A DNA stretch of 64,000 nucleotides from Centrapalus pauciflorus (lineage: Eukaryota; Streptophyta; Magnoliopsida; Asterales; Asteraceae), in contig JAANYP010007199.1 of the NCBI GenBank assembly GCA_020465985.1, positions 124,001 through 188,000 of the forward strand, in the 5' to 3' direction. Made by a program: the position numbers and the translations under genes. Numbering within the stretch: the first letter of the stretch is position 1; every line of letters begins with the position of its first letter. Below are positions 1 to 11,088 of this stretch, piece by piece. The notes below the pieces were generated by a model. The model did not search any database. It had not been told where the DNA came from and saw only the letters and a program-made list of their open reading frames with translations.

Positions 1-290
1 TAAACATGCATAGAGGAAAAGATGGTCAAAAGACTCACGTGTTTAAGTTTCGTAACCTTGAGCTAAAAGGGTAATTCCAAGAGTGAGATACATTATATAA
101 ATTATAAGGGAAATACATTTTAACTGAAAACGTCTTCGATTTTCATGTTAAAATTTTAATGCATTAGTGCGAAGGCTAGCTTAACATAGAATTCCTAGAG
201 TCACTACTAAGACATTCCCAGTACACGGTTAGTTCTGATTCCAAATTCTTGTTCGGGGACGACCAAGATTTAAGTTGGGGAGATTTGATA

Positions 291-1396
291 TGACTATAAT
301 TTTATGTGTTTCGGAGTCATTTTATGCTCATTTTAAGCACCGACACTTCGTAACTTCCATATTATTACTCCAAATTTATGTTTCAAGGTCAAGAGGTCAA
401 ATGGAAGCAGCTTGAGAAAATTCAGCGCGTACCGAGCCAGAGGGGGCGCAGGCTTGCGCCTCCCTACACTGCAAAACAGAAGATTTGAGAGTTAGAGAGC
501 ACTTCTAGCGCAGCCCAGCGTACCCCAGGCCATACCCCGGGCGTAGGGGGCGCAGGCCTATGCCTGCCCTACGCTGGGTCGACGCAAAAACGCGTTTTTG
601 ATCCCAGAAACCCTAAATCCACCTCCTCTATAAATAGAGGTCGATGGTGATCAGTTGAACAGGTCCCGAAAGTGTTAAAAAGAGTGGCGAAACCCTACGG
701 GAGTGGATTCACAATACAAGTACGAGGACGGTGGTTCGCAAGCTTACAACTATGTCTCCAATCAACACCATTGAAGAGCATATGATGAGCGACTAAACAC
801 CATAGCCGTTTGCGGATGATCTACGGCTAAGTTTTACTTTCTTGCATTTTAATTATGTTTTGATGTATTTCGTATTGATTGAATATTCTGTGTAATGCAA
901 ATGATAAACATTTAATTATTATTATGATTATACGTTTTGATTGGTAAAAGCAAGATAGTTCATAGTGGTGTTATTATTTGTGCCGAGTCCAGTAGATTAG
1001 GGATTAAGACAAGTAATGAACGTTACATGCGCTATGCCAAGATTTATTTATTAAACTATCTGTGATTAGTTTAATCATGCAATTAGTTATGTCTATGTGA
1101 TTGTTGCACGAAATTCAAGTGGGTAATAACTTATGCCGTAGTGATTCTGTAAATGGTTATCTTCAATTTGATTGTTAATTTACTTCGTTAGTTATTTGCC
1201 GTTAATTTTAATCATAATTTTATCGTAAGTCATTAATCCAAACAAATCACCCAATTCACTCGATTCATAACTTAAGTGCTTTCAATAAACTCACAAAACT
1301 AGCCGACTAACCCTAATTACATACACACTCCTTGTGGATTCGACCCTTACTTCTCTGAGCTAAATAGTTAGATTTAAGTATTATTTCTGCGGGTCA
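291..1396 (+). repeat. 3' LTR of the Tat/Athila-like element
   Basis: The segment starts TGACTATAA directly after the purine tract and ends in GGGTCA near 1396; the right edge is uncertain by a few bases because no partner LTR is visible. It holds a TATA box and an A+T-rich 3' half. A GC-rich block (about 430-600) carries near-repeated 'GGGCGCAGGC' and 'CCCTACGCTGGG' words. Confidence 0.6.
629..636 (+). promoter_or_regulatory. TATA box in the LTR
   Basis: TATAAATA follows a CCTCCTC stretch and is followed by AGAGGTCG, a typical plant core promoter. Its position about 340 bp into the LTR fits the U3/R boundary of an LTR promoter. Confidence 0.6.
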
Positions 1397-1769
1397 CCAC
1401 GACGTCCTGTCAGTAAGCTACTTGCCAAGGAAACCTGAAAGGTCTACATGATAATCAATATTCTTTTAATCATCATGAGGGGGAGATTACTAGAAGCATA
1501 AAAGTTGAAGGATATGATGGAAGATATTCAGGGGGAGCAAAGCAAATCTGAAGGATTTTATGTTTGGTTGAGGAATATTGGGGAAAAGAGATATCAGATA
1601 AAAGCTTCAAGAGCTCGAACGTCTAAAAGCTTCAAGTGTTCCAAGTTAAATCTTAAAGATGAACCTGGAAGCTGTCCAAGTCTAAAGTAAAGATAATCAA
1701 AAGGGGAGATTGTTCATTGAAGATAAAGCTTATCTGGAAGGATCCAGACTTGATTACAAAGGGGGAAAT
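1397..1769 (+). mobile_element. 3' internal remnant of a copia element
   Basis: This untranslated stretch lies between the Ty3 LTR and a copia LTR. It contains several purine-rich words (AGGGGGAGATT near 1478, AGGGGGAGCAAAG near 1532, AAAGGGGGAAAT at 1758-1769). The last one abuts the LTR and is the likely plus-strand primer. A 61-codon open frame at 1505-1690 has no recognisable domain and is probably fortuitous. Confidence 0.5.
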
Positions 1770-2094
1770 TGTTAGAATTATTTTATTATAATCAAGTCTA
1801 GGGTTCATTATGTAATAATTTAATATTTATGTTCGTATTTTGTAAGGGCTTATTAGTTGAGACCAAGGGCTTTGGCCTATTAGGGTTTTGGTATTTATAG
1901 CCTCTCCTAGGGTTTTGGGTGTGTAACTCAAGGGAGCTCAAGGTGAAAAAGTGTATCCGTCTTGCTTGGTAGAGAGAAAAACCTTTGTTCATCAGTGTTA
2001 ATCATTTAAGGTTTAATCTAGTCATTTGGCTACATTTATATTTATTCATCTTGTCCGTTCTTATTGTTTATGCTTGATTTTTTTGGGACTAACA
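1770..2094 (+). repeat. Copia 3' LTR (325 bp)
   Basis: The segment begins TGTTAG and ends CTAACA, a perfect 6-bp terminal inverted repeat of the TG...CA form, immediately after a purine-rich tract. A TATA-like TATTTATAG lies near 1890 and is followed by a leader-like CT-rich sequence. No second copy is in the window, so the TSD cannot be checked. Confidence 0.75.
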
Positions 2095-2107
2095 TATTTT
2101 CGTAATA

Positions 2108-2452
2108 ACAACGATCATTTACAACACTTATAAAATGATCGTTCACAACACTTCAAAAAATTATCATTCACAACACTTATTTGATCATTGACAATAATTA
2201 TTTGACTATTTATAATTCTATAACACTTATTTGATCATTCGCAACACTTATTTGATCACTCACAACACTTATTTGATCATTCACTAGAATTATTTGACTA
2301 ATTACACTTGTTCTACACTTATTTGATCTTTCACAATACTTATTTGATCATTTACAAGAATTATTTGACCATTCACAGTATTTATTTGATCATTCACAAA
2401 ACTTATTTGATCATTCACGTGAATTATTTGACCATTCAAAGTATTTATTTGA
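2108..2452 (+). repeat. Imperfect ~22-bp tandem array
   Basis: About 15 degenerate copies of a unit close to 'CACAACACTTATTTGATCATT' run without interruption up to a (TA)n tract. The apparent reading frame through it is a product of the repeat, not a gene. The motif GATCATTCAC recurs in the (TA)n-bordered element just downstream. Confidence 0.8.
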
Positions 2453-2460
2453 AAGGGTAC

Positions 2461-3189
<729 letters not shown>

Positions 3190-3545
3190 ATGATCAGTCA
3201 GATTACTCTCCCTTAATCCATCATCTGCAACGAATTTCTTCTCATTTTGTGCTAATTATTTGCTTACTCACCGAGGCTTTATATTTCATAAAAGACCAGC
3301 TGGGGTGTTTTTGGATGTGCATATTGATGACAACGGTCTGTTTTAATGAATAGATTCTTGAGTGTTTAGGTATGATCCATTTTTCATAATAATATTATGC
3401 AGGTGTGGTGTTTAGTTTTTGCTACTTTGTTATCATCGATTGATTGTGAACAGTCGACTTTATGATGCTAGGTCATGTGTTTTAATTTGATGGTGAAAGT
3501 ATTTTTTTTTGAGCTGTGCGATTCTTTGCCAATTTGAATCAATTC
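3190..3545. other. Unassigned flank left of the nest
   Basis: About 356 bp of AT-rich sequence with no open frame of substance and no similarity to other parts of the window. It ends AATTC at the edge of the solo-like LTR and would be continuous with 52938 onward before that insertion. It may be host intergenic sequence. Confidence 0.4.
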
Positions 3546-4651
3546 TGTAAGACCCAACTTCTAGAGGAGTCTTAACTGAAAGGTCCGAATAAGCAATACA
3601 ACAACAATCATAAACTAATATAAATTAATTACTGAATAAGAGTAATTACAATAAATTTTCTGAATAAATTTACAAAGGGTACAAATAGCTAGTCTAAAGT
3701 CTTCTTCTTCAGCTCACTCTTTACCAATCAGCTTCCAAACGTCTTCAACTTCTATATTATGCAGCGAAATTCGTATAAGTCTACAACCTTCAAGCTTCAA
3801 CTATAACAAACTTATTAGTTGAAACCATCATTTCAATACCTGTTCCTGTAAAATTTGGAAGCAACATCTGCAAGCTTTACGCTTAGTGAAATATATAGAT
3901 TTGTCTCATCACAGACAATTATGATCAAAATGACAAAGTTATTAAATTTTCTTCAATTCTATAGGTTATCAGCTTTATTTACCCATTAAAATCCACATAT
4001 AAGTTTTAGTAACTTGAAGTTACCATTACATGACTATTGACTTTCTGAATGCTAAGATAGGTGAGTTAGACAACAACATGATTATGTAAATTTATTTCAA
4101 CATCGCTACTAGTCATTGTGGACTAGTAGGAGAATCACATCATTTTCACTTGGCATGACTGATTTATGTCTGGACTTAAGCATCACTACAAGCTCAGTTA
4201 AGCAAGTAGGAGATATACACAAGCATAGCTTTCTGTTTCATAGCATCGCTACATACTCCGCCCAAAGTATGTAGGAGATTAGCACGGGGCGTAAGCATCG
4301 CTACTAATTTAATTAGTAGGAGATAATCATTCTTAAGCGTCGCTACTAAACTAGTTGATTTAGTAGGAGATAATATCAGGCTAAGCATCACTACTAAGTT
4401 TAGTTGAGTTAGTAGGAGATATACATGTTCAGTTCACATGTCAATGACTATGGTAATGGTTTACCATATAGCATCAACTTTCACTTTATTGGGCTATTTT
4501 CACTGTGTCAACTCACTTGATCAGAATCTGATCATGTTAGATAACAAAGCAGCAAGATCACGACTTAATGTAATGCAATGAATCTATAAACTCACTGTCA
4601 CTGGTTTTAAGGCATGACTGTTGACTTTGAGGTTCGCAAGCGGATTATATC
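3546..4651 (-). repeat. Solo-like long LTR, left part (layer 1)
   Basis: It starts TGTAAGACCC and shares blocks with the other long LTRs of this window (a 'TTCCTGTAAAA ... GCTTAGTGA' stretch near 3842, and 'TAACTCACTGTCACTGGTTTTA ... TCGCAAGCGGATTA' near 4590). It is cut at 4651 by the outer copia and resumes at 50335, giving a 3,709-bp LTR ending GGTTGTTACA at 52937. No internal region adjoins either end. The flanks AATTC (3541-3545) and AGTTC (52938-52942) differ by one base, a plausible aged TSD. The minus orientation is inferred from the related full element at 4687-26237. Confidence 0.75.
4101..4421 (-). repeat. Array of six hairpin-forming repeat units
   Basis: Six units of the form 'CATCGCTAC - stem - loop - stem - GTAGGAGAT' start near 4101, 4181, 4244, 4296, 4338 and 4386. 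Stem arms: CTACTAGTC (4106-4114)/GACTAGTAG (4121-4129); CTACATACT (4249-4257)/AGTATGTAG (4266-4274); CTACTAAT/ATTAGTAG (4301-4319); CTACTAAA (4343-4350)/TTTAGTAG (4359-4366); CTACTAA (4391-4397)/TTAGTAG (4409-4415). The second unit keeps only CTAC/GTAG. Flanks are conserved while stem pairs change together. The array is absent from the other long LTRs. Confidence 0.85.
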
Positions 4652-4686
4652 TGTAAGGTCACCTACCTACGGATCTAATCTTGACG
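4652..4686 (-). repeat. Outer copia left LTR, first 35 bp
   Basis: TGTAAGGTC...TTGACG matches the start of the right LTR at 49703 and continues at 26243 after the inserted Ty3 element. The last five bases, TGACG, are the target duplicated by that insertion. Confidence 0.9.
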
Positions 4687-7600
4687 TGTCAAGACCGTCC
4701 CTTACGGGGCAGTCCTGAATGACTAGGTCCCAAGGAGCAATACAACATCAATCACAACTAAGATAGAATTAATAAAATGCGGAATTAAATCATTACAGTA
4801 ATTAGGATTATTTTACAATAAGTTTAAAACAAGACTACTAAAGTTTAAAAGTAAACTATAAAGGGCACAAGGACACTAATCTAGTACATAACCACAATAC
4901 ATGTCACTGCTTCTACCCAAAACACCTTCATAATCAATTCATTCTATACCAATTTCAGTTGAAGTAGTGGTCTAGGGACTTCAAATTCGGGCGCGCAGAT
5001 CTTAAGGACTTGGTTCAGCTGGACTTTTTCCTTTGAACTTTCCTGTAAAAAGATTCAACAACAACTGTAAGCGGTGCTTAGTGAGATTATAGATTTAACA
5101 GTTAACATGCCATGATAATTTTTAAGCGGAGACTTGACTTTGACTTTTGACTTTAATCTCTGACTTTGACTTTAAGCGTGACATTGACATGACTACCGCT
5201 ATCAGCCAGACATTGTGAGACATAGGACTTCAGATCGGATGATGTTTAGTCCTACGCACACGCTTTTAATGGTGGGGATCAGCCACATACTGGGCTAGCT
5301 ACCAGTAAGACAACGTGGGCAAACATCGGAGTAGACTTAATCATAGACTGACATGGACTTTCTCAGACTTGAATTATGCGGAAGCATATGAAAGCATTGA
5401 TATCAAGGCATATGACTGAAAGAATTCAAAGTAATGAATCAAGATAGCAACAATAATATATTCAAGACTAATTCAGACTGTAAAGACAAGTGTGCATTAT
5501 GATATATTAAAAGCTATCATGATCCACAGGGCATCACCGTACCAAGGTGTGCACATGTCACATTCTAGCTGAGCATATAGACTTTCAAATAAAGCTAGAA
5601 CAACAATATGTCTCACAGGAAGACAAGCATGTATACAGTTATATCTATAACTCACTGTTACTGGTTTTATTGCATGCTTGTTGACTTTGACTTTCGCAAG
5701 CGGATTAAATCCACCACCTGAGTTATCTCAGGATTTAGCAATTGACTATAGACTTTAGCTTTGACTTTAGTGACTTTGGCTCTGATGTTGGCTTTGACTT
5801 GCTTCTCTGACTTTGGCTTGACTTTTCTGGCGCGGCTTTACAGACTTTGACTTTATAACATAGTTCAAATTTAGTTGAACCTGTTAATCGTACGACAATT
5901 TAATTACATAGGCTTTTATTGACTTTACAAAACATAATTTGTGTATTTTTGTTGCATTCACTGACTTTCTGAAACTTATGTATAGACTTATACATCTATT
6001 GACTTTTCGTGTTATCTTAGACTTTATTGGGTCACAATTAAACATTAAAGCTTTGATTCGGCATGATTGTACTGAATTTATGAGCTTTTATACATTTCAT
6101 GGATATGTGTGACCTATTTGGTCATTCTTTCGACTCAACTTATAATTTGAACCCATATGAATGCATGTAATGTCATGATATGCATAATCAACTTATATCT
6201 ATTTGCATTCAATCGAATGTTCTTATAATTGAATGTATACATGACAATGGTACTTTATTGCATACATTATAAAATAGGACCATCAATATACTTTCATGTG
6301 AATTTTATAACTTAATTCATATATACATATGCCTAATTATGTCTTTATTTTATGATGACTTTGTTCAAAATATAAGCTAAGTGTTTATAAACTTTGAACG
6401 TTTAATCAACTTAAAACATCTATAATCATCAATTACATGTCTATGTTTTGATGTTCTATTAGATGATCTCACACATGCTTACATTCTTTAATTTTGATGC
6501 AACTTTGTTGACTTATATCTATCGATGTAAAGTGTGATCACACATACGTGTATTTGACTTATGTACATGTGAAGGTAGATATATCTATGGCTGTCAAAAA
6601 CACACACAACATGTATATTCACCATCTGCATACATAAATAGAAACAAAGAATGGACTGCTATATTGTTTCTGTTTTCGCAACAGCAAAAAGGGAAGAATT
6701 TATGGACAATTTATGGATTAAAAATGCTGAAAAGGGCTGCTGAAATATTACATTTTTAGCACAGCAGCAGCACCAAAATTATATATATACATACATATGT
6801 GCAGCAAAAGGCAACGGTTACAGCCTACTTTTATATATTTGTAATATCTAGGATGAATAAAGATGTTAAAAACAGAACTTACAATGCCTTTATTTCCTTA
6901 AAAACATATAAGTTAAATGTGTGCAAAGTGTGCAGCAAAAAGGCATCAACAATTAATTCCATTTCTTTTGGTTCTCGGTTCTATGCATGAATGTATGTTT
7001 GTGTATGTCCAGCAAGTAACAGCCCGACCGCAGCCTTTGTCATTTCCTTTTTATTGCATAAAAGTTGAGTTAAAAAAATGGGTTGTTCTGTTTGCTCATT
7101 TACATCCGAGACTTATTAGTCTCGGAAATTCTTATGCACAACATCACACACTTAGATTATATACAGGTTAAAGTGGGCTGCTTGTACTACTTATGATCAG
7201 GTCCGAGACCTTCACTCAAGGTGAGTCTCGGATGTTTCATTTATATGCAACACACACACATACATCACTGCACACACCTGCACTTTGTTCATCTATTTTT
7301 TTTCCTCATTTTTCAGCAGCAAAAAGGATGGATTAAAGGGATTTATATGCATCTTGATGATCAACAAAACATCAAAGACCATTATGTAATCAAGGCCGAA
7401 GGCCTAATTGGCCTTCTTGGCCTTACATTTTCAGACGAAAACAGAATAAGAACAGCCCATAAAAACTCACACAAGTCTTGATTTTATTTTATTGTTGTGG
7501 GCTGCTACTGCTAAATGATCTTTCTGTTGTTTAATCGATCAAATACACACACAAACACTGCACAAAATTCACAGCCTACTCACACATCTATATATATATA

Positions 7601-8820
7601 TTATTGAAATTGATTGCCACTCAAAAAGGAAGGGACATGGCTGCTGCTTTTTGGTTTTAACTCACAGCACATATACTACTTTTTATGTATAAAGGGAAAA
7701 GGAAATGGATTGTGGCTGTTTCTGTCGAACACAAAGCACACACCCACACATATGTATCAAACTATTTATGAAAACGGAATAAAAAGGGCTGCTGGTACTT
7801 GTTCTTTTCACCACCACAACAAACACATACTATTTTTATGCAAAAAGGAAATGACTTGGTTGCTATGTTCTGTTCATACATCGACAGCACACACACACAT
7901 ATACTAATTCTTATGTATAAAGGTTGCTGCACTTTTTTGTTTTTGACAGCCCACAAACGTCCGAAATTCACTGAGATTTCACCTTGAAATCTCGGTTCGT
8001 TTCTTTCAAACACAGCAGTGATTACAGGTGTTTTAAAGGAGGTTTTTATGTTTCAAATGGATGGCTAAACATACATCAGATGCATGCAACAAAGGCCGAA
8101 GGCCATATGGTCTCTTTTTCAATTAAAAACAGAAATAAAGCACAGGGACAACAGCTTGTTCCAAATTTCAGAATTTTTTTTTTACTTAATATTGGACTTA
8201 AGGTTTGGAAATGCAAATGAAATCAATTAAACAGGATGACATGCATGGCTTTTATTTCATGATTGTAACACCAATTGATGAACAATTTAATGATTTTGAA
8301 GACACTCAAACCCTACAAAATTTCAGGAACCGTGGGTTCCTATACTCACACACAAGAACAAAATTGATATTATTACCTTAAATCTTTCATATATTTGATG
8401 CTTGCTTTTGATGATTTTCACTTGATTTCTTCAATATTGGTTGCAATTTATGAAGGATTACAGATTGGAGCCATGGACTTAGAGTGAGGAAGAAAGGAAT
8501 TTGATTTCTTGCAAACAACAAAAATAACTAGAACCTAAATTTGGGTGTCTATTTAATCAAAACTTTTAATAAGTTTTATTAATTTACAAATTAACCACTA
8601 AATCTTAATTTTCATTTATTTCCTCCATTTTGGTCATCCAAACTTTATAATAAAAAAAATCATAACTTGATCGTAACTTTTATTAACTTTTATAAAAATA
8701 CATAGCTAATAAATGTAATTAAAATTACATTTAACATATTATTTAACTCTAAACTTGTTAACTATTGCTAATCATGTTTATCGTTGCTGATTGACGTTAA
8801 TTAAAATTTAGGTTGTTACA
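4687..8820 (-). repeat. Long LTR, left copy (3' LTR of the minus-strand element), 4,134 bp
   Basis: It begins TGTCAAGACC and ends GGTTGTTACA on the plus strand, so TGTAACAACC...GGTCTTGACA in element orientation. It matches 22033-26237 almost base for base, with scattered single substitutions. It contains TTGAC-rich stretches (5105-5180, 5690-5850), hairpins CCTGAG/CTCAGG (5717-5732) and TCCGAGACT/AGTCTCGGA (7105-7126), and a GGCC palindrome near 7393-7427. Short open frames in 6.8-8.2 kb occur in both copies but encode low-complexity text with no domain and are not called as genes. Confidence 0.93.
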
Positions 8821-9180
8821 GAATGGGCTCCACCACGCATAACTTCGTCCCCGAAGTTGTCTATGTTCAGATAAACGTCACTGAGGAATTACAAAGTCGC
8901 TATGTATTCCCATTACCTGACATAAACATTTTGGTGATTACTGAATGAGCACCATCTGTATTTCTCATCTTATAACTTCTTTGGCTTTTATATCCAGTAA
9001 ATTTACTGGTTTCTAAATATTATAAGTTTAACTATTGACTTATGCCATATCATAAGATAATTTTAGGATTTCTGCTTATCGCTTATACCTTTACTGTGTT
9101 GACTTACGCTTTGAGATTCGGTATGACTTTCAATTAAATCAGTTATCAATTTAATTATTAGAATAATTGATATCTCTTTT
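8821..9180 (-). mobile_element. Internal remnant of the long-LTR element, 3' side
   Basis: This 360-bp stretch holds no readable protein. On the minus strand it ends 'TTCGGGGACGAAGTTATGCG ... GGAGCCCATTC' directly before the LTR, resembling the 3' untranslated end of chromoviruses, where pol is followed by a GGGGACGAA word and a purine-rich tract. Its last five bases, CTTTT (9176-9180), are the TSD of the nested chromovirus. Confidence 0.6.
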
Positions 9181-10904
9181 TGTAACACCCCGACTCCCGA
9201 GCAGGTACGTGTAATTATCCTATTGACCAATTATTCTATTGAGTATTGCGTTGGTCCAATTGCGTCCCGTATAGTGGATTATACGTGTCGGGACGGGGAT
9301 TACGTTGATTCGGGATATAATTTTAGTGGATAAATTATAAATATGGATTCACGGGATTAAATGGGATTTATTGATATAAATAGTGGATTTTTGATATTGG
9401 GGTCGGGTATCGGTGTCGAACCCGCGATATAACGGGATCCGTTTAGTTACGTATATGTGTGTGACGTGTTTCATTATCCTTTCTTTTGTGCAATTCAAAG
9501 GAAAAGAGTGTGTATGTGAGCTCCTTGCTGCTGGAGTGGACTCAAAACCAAATCAAGTGAAGATTCAAGTGTTGAAGTTGAAATTGAGACCCCTTCTTGG
9601 TGTTCTTGAGTTCAAGGTAAGAAACCCCTAGATTTGAATCTGATTTTTGCATGTTAAACATTGAGATATGTTGGGAATTGGTGTATCTATGTGTTAGAAG
9701 AGTTTTGGTATTATTTGTATGAGTATTTTCTGCTGGAATCGAAGTTTAGGGGTGAAATAACCCCTGGGCAGAACTGAAACAGCGAACAGGGGACCTGTTC
9801 TGCATCGTGAGCGCGGTCGCGACGCGCCAAGCGCGGCCGCGATGTTCTTTTTCGAGCGCGGGCCGCGATCGGGCCAGTGCGGCCGCGATCCGGCTCCAGT
9901 GGGCCTGGGTCGGTTTGGGCTTTGGGGGTCCGTTGGATTGTTTTGTGGGGTTCATTCGAGCATATTAACAGTTATGGGATAATTGGGATTAATCTGGGGA
10001 GAATTATTTTGTGTACAGGGACTATCAGAGACTATTAGGGGCCGTGTTCGGATCGATCAGTTAGGGAGATTGTGCAGGGTGATCCAGGTGAGTATGCGAG
10101 ACTTTTTCAAAGACTAGTCGCTGTCTTTCGAGTCTTATGTGTTAGTGTTTCATATGTGATTATATGAATTGTTTGGGCACTGCGAGCTGCCCCTCAGGTA
10201 TGATCCTTCTTTCTGTATATGTGTTATATGCTTGAGATCCATTATAGTTTATCGCGATGTGTTATCGCGGGAGCGGTGTAGCTCTGTTTAACCCTGTGTA
10301 GGGTTCCCATATAGATATATATATGCGCGGACGTTACTCCTGTTAGCCTCCACGGGCGTGGCTTGGCTGCAGGGGGGAGGGATTCCCCAATTGAGATGAG
10401 TATCTCTTTCTGTAATTGGATCTCTAGGGTCTCTAATTAGAGGCTGGTTGGCATGTGTTATGCCACGTAGTAGGGCTGCCATGTGACATGCGATATGTGA
10501 TTATGTGAACTGTGCAGTGTCTTACCCTTGTGTACTCACGGCTGCGAAGCTTACGTATTCGAGTCTGATGTGTGTATCAGGGGAACCGAAGATAGGACCG
10601 CCAGCTCTTGAGCGAAGATAGGAGCTTGACTTGCTGTTGCCGAGAGATTCTGCTTTTGTTATATGTATGTGATTACTCTGTTGGAAACTTTGGATAAACA
10701 ATACTGGGTTGTATGTGAATATTTGGGTCCGGGTCGGGTTTTGTATGTCGGGTTGACTCTGGATATTATGACTATGTTTGTGAAATGTTTTAATTAATCA
10801 GTGTTTGTGTAAACCCTTGACATGTGTGATGGATTCTATATGCGTTTATGCCACCTGTGTATTGTAAATGACGTGGCTTTTAGCTGGGTTTAGAGGGTGT
10901 TACA
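9181..10904 (+). repeat. Chromovirus 5' LTR (1,724 bp)
   Basis: It begins TGTAACACCCCGACTCCCG and ends GGGTGTTACA. The same sequence forms the two parts of the 3' LTR (15767-15848 and 18844-20585). The pair differs by scattered substitutions, a ~26-bp indel near 9612-9640, and a (TA)n tract that is ~18 bp here but ~145 bp in the 3' copy. A GC-rich block near 9800-9900 contains repeated GCGGCCGCGAT words. Confidence 0.95.
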
Positions 10905-10908
10905 TGTA

Positions 10909-10920
10909 TGGTATCAGAGC
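10909..10920 (+). promoter_or_regulatory. Primer-binding site (tRNA-iMet) of the chromovirus
   Basis: TGGTATCAGAGC, complementary to the 3' end of initiator tRNA-Met, starts four bases after the LTR end and marks the minus-strand DNA start. Confidence 0.95.
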
Positions 10921-11088
10921 TTGTGGTTTTAGTATTGGGCATTGGGGGATGCTTGAGCTTAGACCGTGTTCAGATTCTTGGGGAGTATTCCGGTGACGGA
11001 TACTAGAGGATTTAATTATCCTGGCTTAGTGTATAACGCTGGGTGACTTACTTCTTGTGCTTAATCGCCTTGTTTTGTGCAGATCAGT

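Larger units (their letters stand above)
1..1396 (+). mobile_element. 3' end of a Tat/Athila-like Ty3 LTR retrotransposon
   Basis: Bases 1-269 are the last internal part of the element and contain no readable protein. A polypurine tract follows at about 272-290, then an LTR to about 1396. The order 'TTCGGGGACGA ... AAGTTGGGGAGATTTGATA' followed by an LTR ending in a 'CTCCTTGTGGATTCGACCC ... CTGCGGGTCA' type sequence is, from memory, characteristic of Tat/Ogre and Athila elements. The 5' LTR and all coding regions would lie left of the window, so the TSD cannot be tested. Lineage is inference; that it is an LTR end is well supported. Confidence 0.7.

Noticed and set aside
4101..4421. CRISPR-like spacing of repeats
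   Set aside because: Plant retrotransposon context, no cas genes, and 'spacers' that are stem-loops of the repeat itself.
4647..4651. Treating 3546-8820 as one rearranged LTR duplicated in tandem
   Set aside because: The ATATC and TGACG duplications and the 35-bp copia LTR piece between them show two separate LTRs brought together by nesting.
6799..8220. Series of 60-100-codon frames in the long LTR, repeated at 24009-25638
   Set aside because: They duplicate only because the LTRs are duplicated. The composition is low-complexity, frames change between copies, and no domain is visible.
9746..9955. Minus-strand frame (repeated at 19297-19506)
   Set aside because: GC-rich part of the chromovirus LTR; the duplication reflects the LTR pair and there is no domain.
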